From: Rhodospirillaceae bacterium
GTDB taxonomy: Bacteria; Pseudomonadota; Alphaproteobacteria; TMED109
Reading direction: 5' to 3'
NCBI GenBank assembly: GCA_902615805.1
Contig: CACMQH010000009.1
Coordinates: 1-38,712, forward strand
Length of the DNA: 38,712 nucleotides
In this document: piece by piece, positions 22,179-30,978 of the stretch
Layout of the letters: the number at the start of each line of letters is the position of its first letter
Numbering within the stretch: position 1 is the first letter of the stretch
The notes under the pieces: model-generated
Told to the model about the DNA's origin: nothing
The model's database searches: none
The model's input: the letters and a program-made list of their open reading frames with translations, nothing else
Program-made: the position numbers and the translations under genes

Positions 22179-22931
22179 ATGAAAGCATTAGTCGCGGTAA
22201 AAAGAGTTATAGACTATAACGTAAAAATAAGAGTTAAGCAGGACAACTCAGGAGTGGAAAAGGAAAATGTAAAAATGTCTATGAATCCTTTTGATGAGAT
22301 TGCGGTAGAAGAAGCCATTAGGCTCAAAGAGAAAAACCTTATTGATGAGATAGTAGTAGTTTCAATAGGTTCAGATAATGTTCAAGAAACAATTAGGTCA
22401 GCTTTAGCTATGGGAGCTGATAGAGGTATTTTGGTAAAAACTGATAATGAACTTGAGCCTCTTGCTATAGCAAAGATTTTAAAATATTTTGTCGAAAAAG
22501 AAGAAAGTGATATTACTATATTAGGAAAGCAAGCGATAGATGATGATTATAATCAGACAGGACAAATTTTAGGAGGATTATTAAATTATCCACAGGCAAC
22601 TTTTGCTTCTAAGGTTATTAAAGAAGATAATGCTATGTTGGTTACTAGGGAAATAGATGGCGGTTTGGAGACATTAAAAATTAACCTGCCTTGCATTATA
22701 ACAACTGACTTAAGATTGAATGAACCTAGATATGCTTCTTTACCCAATATTATGAAAGCTAAAAGTAAGCCTATAGATATTATTGAGCTAAAAGAACTAA
22801 ATCTAGAAATAACAAATAGGTTAGAGATATTAGAGGTTAAAGCTCCTCCTGAAAGAGGAGGTTCTGTTAAAATGTTAGATAATTATAGTGAGTTAATTGA
22901 TGTTTTAAAAAATAAAGAGGGAATTTTATGA
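22179..22931 (+). CDS. etfB: Electron transfer flavoprotein beta subunit
   Basis: EtfB binds AMP and, with EtfA, carries electrons from acyl-CoA and other flavin dehydrogenases to ETF-quinone oxidoreductase. The protein is 250 residues, the usual size. It shows the N-terminal MKALVAVKRVIDYNVKIRVK, SMNPFDEIAVEEAIRLKE, the AMP-binding region ALAMGADRGI, GKQAIDDDYNQTGQ, and the conserved loop VTREIDGGLETLKINLPCII in two pieces. The last bases form an ATGA overlap with etfA. Confidence 0.97.
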   Translation: MKALVAVKRVIDYNVKIRVKQDNSGVEKENVKMSMNPFDEIAVEEAIRLKEKNLIDEIVVVSIGSDNVQETIRSALAMGADRGILVKTDNELEPLAIAKILKYFVEKEESDITILGKQAIDDDYNQTGQILGGLLNYPQATFASKVIKEDNAMLVTREIDGGLETLKINLPCIITTDLRLNEPRYASLPNIMKAKSKPIDIIELKELNLEITNRLEILEVKAPPERGGSVKMLDNYSELIDVLKNKEGIL

Positions 22932-23845
22932 GTTGCTTAGTAATAGCTGAACTAGAAAATGGAACTCCTAACAGGCCAAGTCTTGCCGCCATATCTGCAT
23001 CCCTTGAATTGGAAAGTACTATAGATCTTTTAGTTTTTAATCCTGATAAAATTGATGAAATTAAGAAAATCAAAAATGTAAAAAAAATTTATTCATTCAA
23101 AAACAAAATTGATAATTTAGTAGCTGAAGACTTAGTAAACTGTTTAAAACAGATAGCTGCTAATTATAAATATATAATAGCACCATCAGGAACATTCTCT
23201 AAAAACTTTATTCCCAGGTTGGCAGCTAATTTAGACTTACAGCCAGTTACTGATATTATCAAAATACATGACAAAAATACTTTTGATAGACCTATTTATG
23301 CAGGCAATGCTATAGCAACAGTTCGTTCGCATGACAAAACTATAATGTTGACAGTTAGAGGAACTGCTTTTCAACCATTTGCTCAAGATGGTGGTTCAGC
23401 GGAAGTCGAATTATTACCTGATTTGTTAGAAGGTAATCATTCTAAATTTATTAATAAAGAAATCACGAAATCTGAAAGGCCAGAACTGTCCTCAGCAAAA
23501 ATTATAGTATCAGGAGGTAGAGGAGTAGGTTCTAAAGATAATTTTAAAATTATTGAGGAATTAGCAGACAAACTGAATGCTGCAATAGGCGCTAGTAGAG
23601 CGGCTGTTGATGCTGGCTATATCTCTAATGATTATCAGGTAGGTCAAACTGGAAAGGTTGTTGCACCAGAACTTTATATAGCTGTGGGTATTTCTGGAGC
23701 AATACAACATTTGGCCGGAATGAAAGATAGTAAAGTAATAGTAGCTATAAATAAGGACGAGGATGCTCCAATATTTCAGGTAGCTGATTATGGGTTAGTT
23801 GGTGATTTGTTTACAACCATACCTGAAATCACTAAGGAAATTTAA
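22928..23845 (+). CDS. etfA: Electron transfer flavoprotein alpha subunit
   Basis: EtfA holds the FAD of the heterodimer. The protein is 305 residues. The N-terminal domain begins CLVIAELENG. The C-terminal FAD domain contains IIVSGGRGVGSKDNF, the RAAVDAGY stretch, QVGQTGKVVAPELYIAVGIS and HLAGMKDSKVIVAINKDEDAP, followed by VADYGLVGDL, the ETF-alpha signature. It overlaps etfB by 4 bases. ETF here could serve acyl-CoA dehydrogenases acting on the products of the two CoA ligases upstream, but that link is inference only. Confidence 0.97.
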   Translation: MSCLVIAELENGTPNRPSLAAISASLELESTIDLLVFNPDKIDEIKKIKNVKKIYSFKNKIDNLVAEDLVNCLKQIAANYKYIIAPSGTFSKNFIPRLAANLDLQPVTDIIKIHDKNTFDRPIYAGNAIATVRSHDKTIMLTVRGTAFQPFAQDGGSAEVELLPDLLEGNHSKFINKEITKSERPELSSAKIIVSGGRGVGSKDNFKIIEELADKLNAAIGASRAAVDAGYISNDYQVGQTGKVVAPELYIAVGISGAIQHLAGMKDSKVIVAINKDEDAPIFQVADYGLVGDLFTTIPEITKEI

Positions 23846-23858
23846 TATTGGTTTTACT

Positions 23859-24464
23859 ATGAATTTTATTGGGATAGACTTAGAAGGAGTGCTTATTCCT
23901 GAGATCTGGGTTTCTCTAGCAGAAAAAACAGGCATAAACGAATTAAAATTAACTACCAAAGACATAAGTGATTACAAAGAACTTATGAAAATAAGAATAG
24001 ATATTTTAAAAAAAAAACAAATGAAATCAAACTTGTTATTTGAGATAGCTTCGGAAATTAAACCATATGAAGGAGCAATAGACTTTTTATCAGAAATTAG
24101 AGAAAAGTATCAAGTTATTATTTTATCAGATACCTTTTTCAATTTATCAGCTCCGGTTTTTAAGAAGTTAAATTATCCTACAGTATTTTGTCATAAATTA
24201 TTAATAGATGAGAGTAATATGATAAGTGGTATGGAAATGTGTAAAGAAGAACATAAAAAACTTACTCTTGACTATATGAATTCTTTGAATTTTAAAACTG
24301 TTGCTATAGGAGATAGTTTGAATGACCTTGGAATGTTAGAAGAAGCTGATACAGGTATTTTATTTAAATCTTCAAACTCTATAAAAAGTAAATACAGTCA
24401 GTATTTCAGCTGTGATACATACAGTGATCTTTTAAAAAAAATTCATCAGACTTTTAATAAATAA
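23859..24464 (+). CDS. thrH: Phosphoserine phosphatase / homoserine phosphotransferase ThrH
   Basis: This HAD-superfamily enzyme of 201 residues matches the ThrH group closely: IDLEGVLIPEIWVSLAEKTG at the start, with the nucleophile D7 and E9 instead of the second Asp found in SerB; DYKELMKIRIDIL; the second motif VIILSDTFF; a CHKL element; and the metal-binding AIGDSLNDLGMLEEA. In Pseudomonas ThrH dephosphorylates phosphoserine and can move phosphate to homoserine. I place the start at ATG 23859, 13 bases after etfA, where the frame matches family length; the open frame runs further upstream into etfA. Confidence 0.92.
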   Translation: MNFIGIDLEGVLIPEIWVSLAEKTGINELKLTTKDISDYKELMKIRIDILKKKQMKSNLLFEIASEIKPYEGAIDFLSEIREKYQVIILSDTFFNLSAPVFKKLNYPTVFCHKLLIDESNMISGMEMCKEEHKKLTLDYMNSLNFKTVAIGDSLNDLGMLEEADTGILFKSSNSIKSKYSQYFSCDTYSDLLKKIHQTFNK

Positions 24465-24477
24465 TAAGGATAACTAA

Positions 24478-25230
24478 ATGAAAAATATAACAAAAAGAAA
24501 CTTTTTAAAGGGCTTTACTTTTTTAACATTGAGTTCATATTTATCAGGAAAAAGTAGCAACTTGCTGGCTCATAGCGAAAAAAAAGATGATTATAAAAAA
24601 TCTAATTTTGGAAAAGATAGTGATGCTTTAATAGTAGTTGACGTGCAAAATGATTTCTGTCCCGGAGGTAGTTTGGCTGTCAAAGAAGGTAATACAATTA
24701 TAAGTAAAATTAATGAAATACAAAAAAGATTTAATTATATATTTTACACTCAAGATTGGCATCCTATGGATCATATTTCTTTTTCGACAAATAATGTGGG
24801 TAAAGAAGTTTTTTCAACTATAGAAGTCCCTTATGGAAAACAAGTAATTTGGCCACCTCATTGCGTTTTTAATACTAAAGGAGCTGAGTTTCATAAAGAA
24901 TTAGATGTTAAATATGCTAATGCAATAATTAGAAAAGGATTTAGAAAAGAAATTGATTCTTATTCTGGCTTTTTTGAGAATGACAAGGTAACACCTACAG
25001 GTTTAGAAGGCTTGTTAAAGACTTTGAAGATAAAAAGAGTATTTATTTGTGGTCTGGCTTTGGATTTTTGTGTAAATTATACTGCTCTTGATGCAAAAAG
25101 TTTAGGATTTGAAACGATTGTGATAGAAGGAGCAACACTTCCAGTAGACATAGGAGACTCTATTAAAAATACACTTAGAGGCTTCAAAAATAAGGGGATA
25201 CATTATGGACAATTGGAAAAATTTATTTAG
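24478..25230 (+). CDS. pncA: Nicotinamidase (PncA family) with an N-terminal Tat-like export signal
   Basis: The core (about residues 48-250) is an isochorismatase-fold nicotinamidase, converting nicotinamide to nicotinate. The catalytic Asp is D55 in VVDVQNDFCPGGSL, metal ligands lie in TQDWHPMDHISF, the lysine is in IIRKGF, and the nucleophile is Cys in GLALDFCVNYTALDA. The first 33 residues are extra: TKRNFLKG is one residue away from the twin-arginine pattern (Lys in place of the first Arg), followed by a hydrophobic stretch and a possible cleavage site after LLA. Typical PncA proteins are about 210 residues and cytosolic. An AAGGA site just before the ATG supports this start. It overlaps the convergent TlpA-like gene by 4 bases. 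Confidence 0.9.
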   Translation: MKNITKRNFLKGFTFLTLSSYLSGKSSNLLAHSEKKDDYKKSNFGKDSDALIVVDVQNDFCPGGSLAVKEGNTIISKINEIQKRFNYIFYTQDWHPMDHISFSTNNVGKEVFSTIEVPYGKQVIWPPHCVFNTKGAEFHKELDVKYANAIIRKGFRKEIDSYSGFFENDKVTPTGLEGLLKTLKIKRVFICGLALDFCVNYTALDAKSLGFETIVIEGATLPVDIGDSIKNTLRGFKNKGIHYGQLEKFI

Positions 25231-25739
25231 TTTTCATTTAGCCAATTCATAAATGACTTAGAGTCCCATTCAATAATTCCTTCTACTTTAGCAAAGACCT
25301 TATAATCTTTATTAACAATAAAAGTAGTAGGCAATCCTCTAAGAGAAAACTTAGATAGTATCTTTTTATCTTTATCAAAATATTTTTCTAGAGCTTTATG
25401 TTTGTTTTTTTTAAAAAAATTTTTGGCTAAGTCTAAACTTTTATCCTGACTTATTGTAATAACTCTTATAGAGGGCATTTTCTTCTGCAATGAATTTAAG
25501 CTTTTCATTTCTTTTATACAAGGGGCACACCAAGAAGCCCAAAAGTTTATAATGAAATAAGAAGCAGGCTTATCATCAAGCAATGTATAATTTTCTTTAT
25601 AGTTCATTAATTCTAAATTATTAATATAATAAGGTTCTTTAATTATTTGTATTTTTTCTATATCATTTGATATTAAATTAGAAGTAAGATGGAATAAAAA
25701 TAAAAGAGTAATTAGCGATATTAATTTTTTTTTGATCAT
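25227..25739 (-). CDS. TlpA-like periplasmic thioredoxin
   Basis: This 170-residue protein has a signal peptide or anchor (about residues 5-24) and a thioredoxin fold with redox motif WCAPC (C71 and C74), preceded by FIINFWAS, and the cis-proline loop LRGLPTTFIV. It lacks the CcmG-type GVPETYFID loop, so it is a TlpA/ResA-like reductase distinct from the ccmG product in this window. TlpA-type proteins reduce copper-chaperone or cytochrome oxidase thiols in some alphaproteobacteria. It diverges from argH over 29 bases, an arrangement I recall as frequent in this class. Confidence 0.9.
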   Translation of the reverse strand: MIKKKLISLITLLFLFHLTSNLISNDIEKIQIIKEPYYINNLELMNYKENYTLLDDKPASYFIINFWASWCAPCIKEMKSLNSLQKKMPSIRVITISQDKSLDLAKNFFKKNKHKALEKYFDKDKKILSKFSLRGLPTTFIVNKDYKVFAKVEGIIEWDSKSFMNWLNEN

Positions 25740-25763
25740 AATAGAATACTTAATGAAACATAA

Positions 25764-25769
25764 ATTATA
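25764..25769 (-). promoter_or_regulatory. Candidate -10 element of the TlpA-like gene, touching the argH start
   Basis: On the minus strand the perfect TATAAT (25769-25764) lies 24 bases before the ATG of the TlpA-like gene, and its last base overlaps the A of the argH ATG. A convincing -35 is not seen. The spacer between the two divergent genes is only 29 bases (25740-25768); for argH a TAGAAT at 25742-25747 is the best -10 candidate. Confidence 0.3.
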
Positions 25770-27178
25770 TGAAAAAAAAAATAAACAAAAAAAATAGTAA
25801 AAACCTTTGGAGTGGTAGGTTTGAAGAAAGCCCTTCAGAAACTATGTTGAGAATAAACTCATCTATAAGTTTTGACAAAACACTTTATGAACAAGATATT
25901 TTAGCATCGAAAGTACATGCTACAATGTTAAGTAATCAGAGTATAATTACCAAAGAAGAGCTAAAAAAAATATTGAATGGGTTAACTAAAATAGAAAAAG
26001 AAATCAAGTACAATAAAATGCAATTTAGCGATAAACTTGAAGATATACATACTCATATAGAGTCTAGGTTAATTGAATTAATAGGATCATTAGGTAAAAA
26101 ACTTCATACTGCAAGGTCTAGAAATGATCAAGTTGCTACAGATACTAAAATTTGGCTAAGAGAGCAAAATAAACTTATAGATAAATATTTAAAAAAACTG
26201 CAGCTATCTTTAATTGAAAAAGCAGAAGCAAATATATTTACTTATATGCCAGGATTTACTCACTTACAAGTTGCGCAACCAATTACTCTTGCTCATCATC
26301 TATTAGCGTATGTTAATATGTTTGGTAGAGATAGAGCTAATAATAAAAGCTTAATAGAAAGACATAATTATTCACCATTAGGTAGTGCTGCTTTAGCGGG
26401 GACTACATTTAATATAAATAGAGATGAAACATCAAATAATTTAGGCTTTAAAGCACCTATGAGTAATTCGATAGATGCTGTTTCAGATAGAGATTTTATT
26501 TTAGATGCATTAAACTTATGTTGTTCTATATCAATACATTTATCTAGGCTATCAGAAGAAATAATATTGTGGAGTTCACCTGGTTTTAATTTTATTAATT
26601 TACCTGATACTTTTTCAACTGGTTCTTCAATTATGCCTCAAAAGAAGAATCCTGATGCAGCCGAGCTAATAAGAGGTAAAAGTGGTAGAGTGATTGGAAA
26701 TTATGTAACATTATTTAATGTAATGAAAGCTTTACCATTGGCATATTCTAAAGATATGCAAGAGGATAAAGAACCTTTGTTCGACAGCATAAAAACAACA
26801 AAAGATACTATTAATGTAATGTCTGAAATGATAAAAGAAATTACATTTAATACAGATAAAATGTTAGAGATTTGTAATAAGGGACATATTAATGCTACTG
26901 ACATAGCAGATGCCTTAGTAGCTGATTTAGGAGTCCCTTTTAGGGATGCTCATATGATAACAGGAAAATTAGTTGCTATAGCAGATAGAAAAAAAATACA
27001 AATACATGAATTAAATATAAAAGACTTTAAAAAAGTTGATAAGAGAATAAGTAAAAATATTGTAAATAAAATTACTTTAGAGGCATCAGTAAAAAATAGA
27101 GATAGCTATGGAGGTACCAGTCCAGAAAATATTAAAAAAGAAATAATATTTTCTAAAGAAAAGTGGTGCAATGATTAG
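25769..27178 (+). CDS. argH: Argininosuccinate lyase
   Basis: ArgH splits argininosuccinate into arginine and fumarate, the last step of arginine synthesis. The protein is 469 residues. It opens with a lysine-rich leader and then LWSGRFEESPSETM, followed by EDIHTHIESRL, TARSRNDQVATDTKIWLR and the active-site signature GSSIMPQKKNPDAAELIRGK, with the catalytic Ser in the flexible loop before MPQKKNP. The lysine/asparagine leader of about 12 residues precedes the family start and contains a run of ten A bases. The stop overlaps the tiny lipoprotein gene by 8 bases. Confidence 0.97.
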   Translation: MKKKINKKNSKNLWSGRFEESPSETMLRINSSISFDKTLYEQDILASKVHATMLSNQSIITKEELKKILNGLTKIEKEIKYNKMQFSDKLEDIHTHIESRLIELIGSLGKKLHTARSRNDQVATDTKIWLREQNKLIDKYLKKLQLSLIEKAEANIFTYMPGFTHLQVAQPITLAHHLLAYVNMFGRDRANNKSLIERHNYSPLGSAALAGTTFNINRDETSNNLGFKAPMSNSIDAVSDRDFILDALNLCCSISIHLSRLSEEIILWSSPGFNFINLPDTFSTGSSIMPQKKNPDAAELIRGKSGRVIGNYVTLFNVMKALPLAYSKDMQEDKEPLFDSIKTTKDTINVMSEMIKEITFNTDKMLEICNKGHINATDIADALVADLGVPFRDAHMITGKLVAIADRKKIQIHELNIKDFKKVDKRISKNIVNKITLEASVKNRDSYGGTSPENIKKEIIFSKEKWCND

Positions 27179-27299
27179 AATATTAATATTAAGCCTAATT
27201 ATTTTAAACAACTGTGGTAAAAAAGGAGACTTATACTTAGATGGAAGAGAATCAAACACTATTATTGAGATAGATGAAGAAAGAATTTATAAATTTTAA
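27171..27299 (+). CDS. lptM: Tiny LptM/YifL-like lipoprotein
   Basis: This gene encodes only 42 residues. A short hydrophobic signal (about residues 2-12) leads to a lipobox-like NNC with the cysteine at position 15, then GKKGDLYLD, close to the family pattern CGxKGPLYLP. LptM is an outer-membrane lipoprotein that helps mature the LptD-LptE LPS translocon. The lipobox is unusual because Asn precedes the Cys at both -1 and -2, so processing may be inefficient or the anchor may differ. Position between argH and lysA, with an 8-base overlap before and a TAATG overlap after, is the usual place for this gene in alphaproteobacteria. Confidence 0.75.
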   Translation: MIRILILSLIILNNCGKKGDLYLDGRESNTIIEIDEERIYKF

Positions 27300-28576
27300 T
27301 GAATAGCTTTAAATATAAAAAAAATCATCTATTTTGCGAAGGTGTTAAAGTGGAGGAAATTTGTAAAAATTTTAGTACACCTTTTTACTTATATTCTAGT
27401 AAAACACTTATTAATAATTATAAACTTTTACATAAGATGCTAAACGGTATTAATTTTCTTATAGCTTATTCCGTTAAAGCAAACTCTAATCTTTCTGTTT
27501 TAAAAACCTTTGCAAAATACGGAGCTGGTGCTGATGTGGTATCAATTGGAGAATTAAAAAAAGCACTTAAAGCAGGTATAGCTAACAATAAAATTGTATA
27601 TTCAGGAGTAGGTAAATCTAAAGATGAAATTGCTTTTGCATTAAAAAATAAAATAGAACAATTTAATGTAGAGTCTATAGAAGAATTAAAAACTATAGCA
27701 AAAATAGCAGAACAGATAAATACATCAGCTAATATAGCATTAAGAGTAAATCCAGATATTTCTGCAGGAGGTCACCCTAAAATATCAACAGGAAAAAAAA
27801 CAGATAAATTTGGTATTCCTATTTCCGATGCTAAAAATGTTTATGAGTTAGCAAAAAAATTTAAAAGTTTAAAAATAGTAGGTATTGATATTCATATAGG
27901 TTCACAAATTCGTAAATTAGCACCATTTAAAAAAGCTTTTAAGAAAGTTTTGAGTTTCTGTATAGAGCTAGATAAATTAGGTTTCAATATTAAAAATATA
28001 GATTTAGGAGGAGGTATTGGTATTAATTATGACACTGATGAGCAAGATCAAAAATTTTTAATTGAATATACTAACCTAATTAAAAGTACTTTTAAAAATA
28101 CTAATAAAAAAATTATTTTAGAGCCTGGCCGATTTCTAGTTGCAAATGCAGGAATATTAGTTGCTAGTGTCTTATATAAAAAAACTATAGACAGTAAAAA
28201 TTTTCTAATAATAGATGCAGGTATGAATGATTTAATGAGACCAGCATTATATGATGCTAGGCATATAATTAGACCTTTAAAAAAAAAAGCTAAGGATAAA
28301 AAGGTAAAAAAATTTGAAGTCGTTGGAACAGTTTGTGAAACGGCAGATATTGTAGTAAAAAATACAAACTTATACAAATCAGTACAACAGGGAGACTACT
28401 ATTTTATAGATAAAGCTGGTGCATACGGTCATGTAATGGCCTCAAGTTATAATAGTAAAAGCATAGCTGGCGAGATTATGGTAAACAGAAATGATTATAG
28501 TGTCGTTAAAAAAAGGATTGATCCAGAAGATATATTAAAGTTTGAAAAAATTGCACCATGGTTAAAGAAAAATTAA
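27299..28576 (+). CDS. lysA: Diaminopimelate decarboxylase
   Basis: LysA makes lysine from meso-diaminopimelate with PLP. The protein is 425 residues. The PLP lysine is K60 in IAYSVKANSN; then come GAGADVVSIGEL, IHIGSQI, the glycine-rich phosphate site DLGGGIGINY, EPGRFLVANAG, and near the C-terminus CETADIV and KAGAYGHVMASSYNSK. It starts inside the stop of the lipoprotein gene and its last 19 bases overlap the DUF4175 gene. Confidence 0.97.
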   Translation: MNSFKYKKNHLFCEGVKVEEICKNFSTPFYLYSSKTLINNYKLLHKMLNGINFLIAYSVKANSNLSVLKTFAKYGAGADVVSIGELKKALKAGIANNKIVYSGVGKSKDEIAFALKNKIEQFNVESIEELKTIAKIAEQINTSANIALRVNPDISAGGHPKISTGKKTDKFGIPISDAKNVYELAKKFKSLKIVGIDIHIGSQIRKLAPFKKAFKKVLSFCIELDKLGFNIKNIDLGGGIGINYDTDEQDQKFLIEYTNLIKSTFKNTNKKIILEPGRFLVANAGILVASVLYKKTIDSKNFLIIDAGMNDLMRPALYDARHIIRPLKKKAKDKKVKKFEVVGTVCETADIVVKNTNLYKSVQQGDYYFIDKAGAYGHVMASSYNSKSIAGEIMVNRNDYSVVKKRIDPEDILKFEKIAPWLKKN

Positions 28577-30978
28577 ATATAATAAAAAGATTTTTTTTTA
28601 TTTATCTAACTCACTTTTTGTTGAATTTAAAGATAAACGATAGATGTTTATTCTTAATATTAGTATATGCTCAACTAGTAGTTATTAGTTTATTATTTGG
28701 TGTTTGGAGTTTTTTTGGAGTAGTTTGGCACACACTTATTATTTTATTTTTTACAGTAATATTAATATTTGTTTTAAATCAACTAATAAAAAATATTAAA
28801 TATTATAATAAAAATAAAACTTTATTGTGGATTGAGAGTAAGAATTTTAAAACAACTACACCACTTACAGCTTTAGAAGATAGTCCAGCAAATATTTATT
28901 ATAACAAGCAAATTTGGTTTTTGCATAAAAGTAGTGTTAAAGCAAATTTAAAAAATATAAATTTTATTTTACCTAACATTAGTTTAACTAAATATGATCC
29001 TTTGTATATACGTTACTTACTATTTTTATTTATATCTTTAGCTTTTTTTTGGTCATATAAAAATAATAAAATATATGAAAATATTTTTGGATGGACTAAT
29101 TTTAGTACTTATATTAGCCAAGATAGCTACTTCGAACTTAAGGCCTGGTATAAGCCTCCTGAATATACGAAACTTAAGGAAAAGTTAATACCTATTCAGA
29201 AAAAAAATGAAAATCTACGAGTTGAGGAAATAGTTCCAATTGAATCAGAACTTAAAGTATTTATAAAATCTAATAGAAAAAAATTTTCTGTGATGGATGG
29301 TGGCAAACCCTTAAAAGTTAAAAAGAATGAAAAAAATAATTATGAATTTAGTTTGCTATTAGATGAAGATAAAAATGTTATTATAAATTATGCGAATAAA
29401 GAACACTTAGTTTTTGATTTATTAGTTGTAAAAGATAAAGAGCCAAAAATTGAAATTCTATCTGCTCCTAACGTAGTAAATGAGTCATCACTATCATTTA
29501 TTTCTAAAACAACTGATGATTATGGCATTAAAAAAATTATCTTAAATATAAATAGACCTCTAGCATTTAAACACTTTGAAGAAAAGTATCTTTCTTTTAA
29601 TTTATATTTAAATGAGGCAATGCAGCAGAATACTAAATTAGTAGAAAGCTACTTTTATAAATATTTAGCAGATATAATTTGGGCAGGTAGTGATACCTAT
29701 ATTGAAATTATAGCATCAGATTTCATCAATCAATCGATAAAATTCTCTGATCGCATAAAAATACCCGAAAAAAAATTTAATAACAAAACTGCTAATGAAA
29801 TACTTAAAATTAGAGAAAAATTAGCAAAAAATAAAATATCACATAATGAAGGCAAAGAAGATTTTTCTCAATTATTTGATGCTAACCAATATTTATTAAA
29901 TAATGATAATATAAGGGTTATTTATAGAGAAACTTTGAATTTATTTAACGAAACTAATATTATAAAGTTTTCTCTAAAAAATGAATTATTTAAAAATCTC
30001 TATATTTTAGCTGAGGTAATTGATGAAGGGGAGTTTTATCAAGCAAAAAAAAACTTAGAACAAGTAGAACAAAGTTTATTTGATAGTGTAAAACAAAATG
30101 ATACTGAAAAAGTTAGTACCAATGTCAATAAATTAAAGGAAAAAATAGAAAGTCTTTTAGATCTAGAAAATGATCAAAATAGTGAAAATAATTTTAATAA
30201 TTTAAATAGTGAAAATATAAAAGATGAAATAGAAGAACTAGCTCAACAAATTGAAGACTTATTAAAAACTGGTTCTAAAGAGGGAGTTGATGAAAAAATT
30301 CAAAAATTGAAACAATTATCTGAAAATATTAAAAACCCAAATAGTAATAAGGAGCTAGAAGATGAACAAAAGCAAAAACAAGAATTTATTAATAAACTAT
30401 CAGAATTGTTAAATGAACAAGAAAAAGTAATGGAAGAAACATTTAATAGGGCTGCAGAAAGAGGTAAATTTGAACAAAGTTCAGAAGGTAGTGGAGGAAA
30501 AAGCCCTAAAGAAAAGCAGGAAGAATTAAGAAATACTCTAGGGAATGTAATAAGAGAAATTGGTGCTTCGGAAAATGAGATACCTCAGGATTTGGGAAGA
30601 GCAGATAGAGCTATGAGGCAGGCTTCGAGAGACTTAGAGAATGGTAGGCCAGATGAAGCTTCTAATGCCCAAGGTAGAGCAGTAGAAATGATCCAACGCT
30701 CTATTAATAAGATAAATTCAAATGAGTATATGTCCGAATCTCCTGAGTTTGCTGATAAAGGCAAAGAAAATGACAATAATAAAGAAAAAGAATATTTAGC
30801 AGACAATCAAAATATTGAATATCAAGGAACATCTGCAGGAGGTAATATAGAATTACCAACTAAGAAAAATATAAAAAATGCGAGTAAAATTGCTGATGAG
30901 CTTTATAATAGATTTAATGAAGAGGATAGAAGTTTAAAAGACAAACAACATATAAAAAATTTATTGGACTGGTATTAG
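28558..30978 (+). CDS. DUF4175 (TIGR02302-like) membrane protein with a coiled-coil tail
   Basis: This 806-residue protein has two adjacent N-terminal helices (about residues 35-80) and a third near residue 155. A beta-rich extracytoplasmic part follows, including ELKAWYKPPEYTKL, a hallmark of the family. The second half (about 490-730) is a long, charged, glutamate/lysine/asparagine-rich region likely to form coiled coils. The end (SKIADELYNRFNEEDR) matches the conserved C-terminal tail. The function is unknown; the family is essentially alphaproteobacterial and sits after lysA. It starts 19 bases inside lysA and overlaps the convergent zinc-ribbon gene by 18 bases. Confidence 0.85.
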   Translation: MVKEKLNIIKRFFFIYLTHFLLNLKINDRCLFLILVYAQLVVISLLFGVWSFFGVVWHTLIILFFTVILIFVLNQLIKNIKYYNKNKTLLWIESKNFKTTTPLTALEDSPANIYYNKQIWFLHKSSVKANLKNINFILPNISLTKYDPLYIRYLLFLFISLAFFWSYKNNKIYENIFGWTNFSTYISQDSYFELKAWYKPPEYTKLKEKLIPIQKKNENLRVEEIVPIESELKVFIKSNRKKFSVMDGGKPLKVKKNEKNNYEFSLLLDEDKNVIINYANKEHLVFDLLVVKDKEPKIEILSAPNVVNESSLSFISKTTDDYGIKKIILNINRPLAFKHFEEKYLSFNLYLNEAMQQNTKLVESYFYKYLADIIWAGSDTYIEIIASDFINQSIKFSDRIKIPEKKFNNKTANEILKIREKLAKNKISHNEGKEDFSQLFDANQYLLNNDNIRVIYRETLNLFNETNIIKFSLKNELFKNLYILAEVIDEGEFYQAKKNLEQVEQSLFDSVKQNDTEKVSTNVNKLKEKIESLLDLENDQNSENNFNNLNSENIKDEIEELAQQIEDLLKTGSKEGVDEKIQKLKQLSENIKNPNSNKELEDEQKQKQEFINKLSELLNEQEKVMEETFNRAAERGKFEQSSEGSGGKSPKEKQEELRNTLGNVIREIGASENEIPQDLGRADRAMRQASRDLENGRPDEASNAQGRAVEMIQRSINKINSNEYMSESPEFADKGKENDNNKEKEYLADNQNIEYQGTSAGGNIELPTKKNIKNASKIADELYNRFNEEDRSLKDKQHIKNLLDWY

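Noticed and set aside
25771..25800. Long A-runs at the start of argH as a possible slippage or phase-variation switch
   Set aside because: Runs of 8-10 A are frequent throughout the window, and the lysine leader before LWSGRF tolerates length change only in threes. Nothing specific marks this one.
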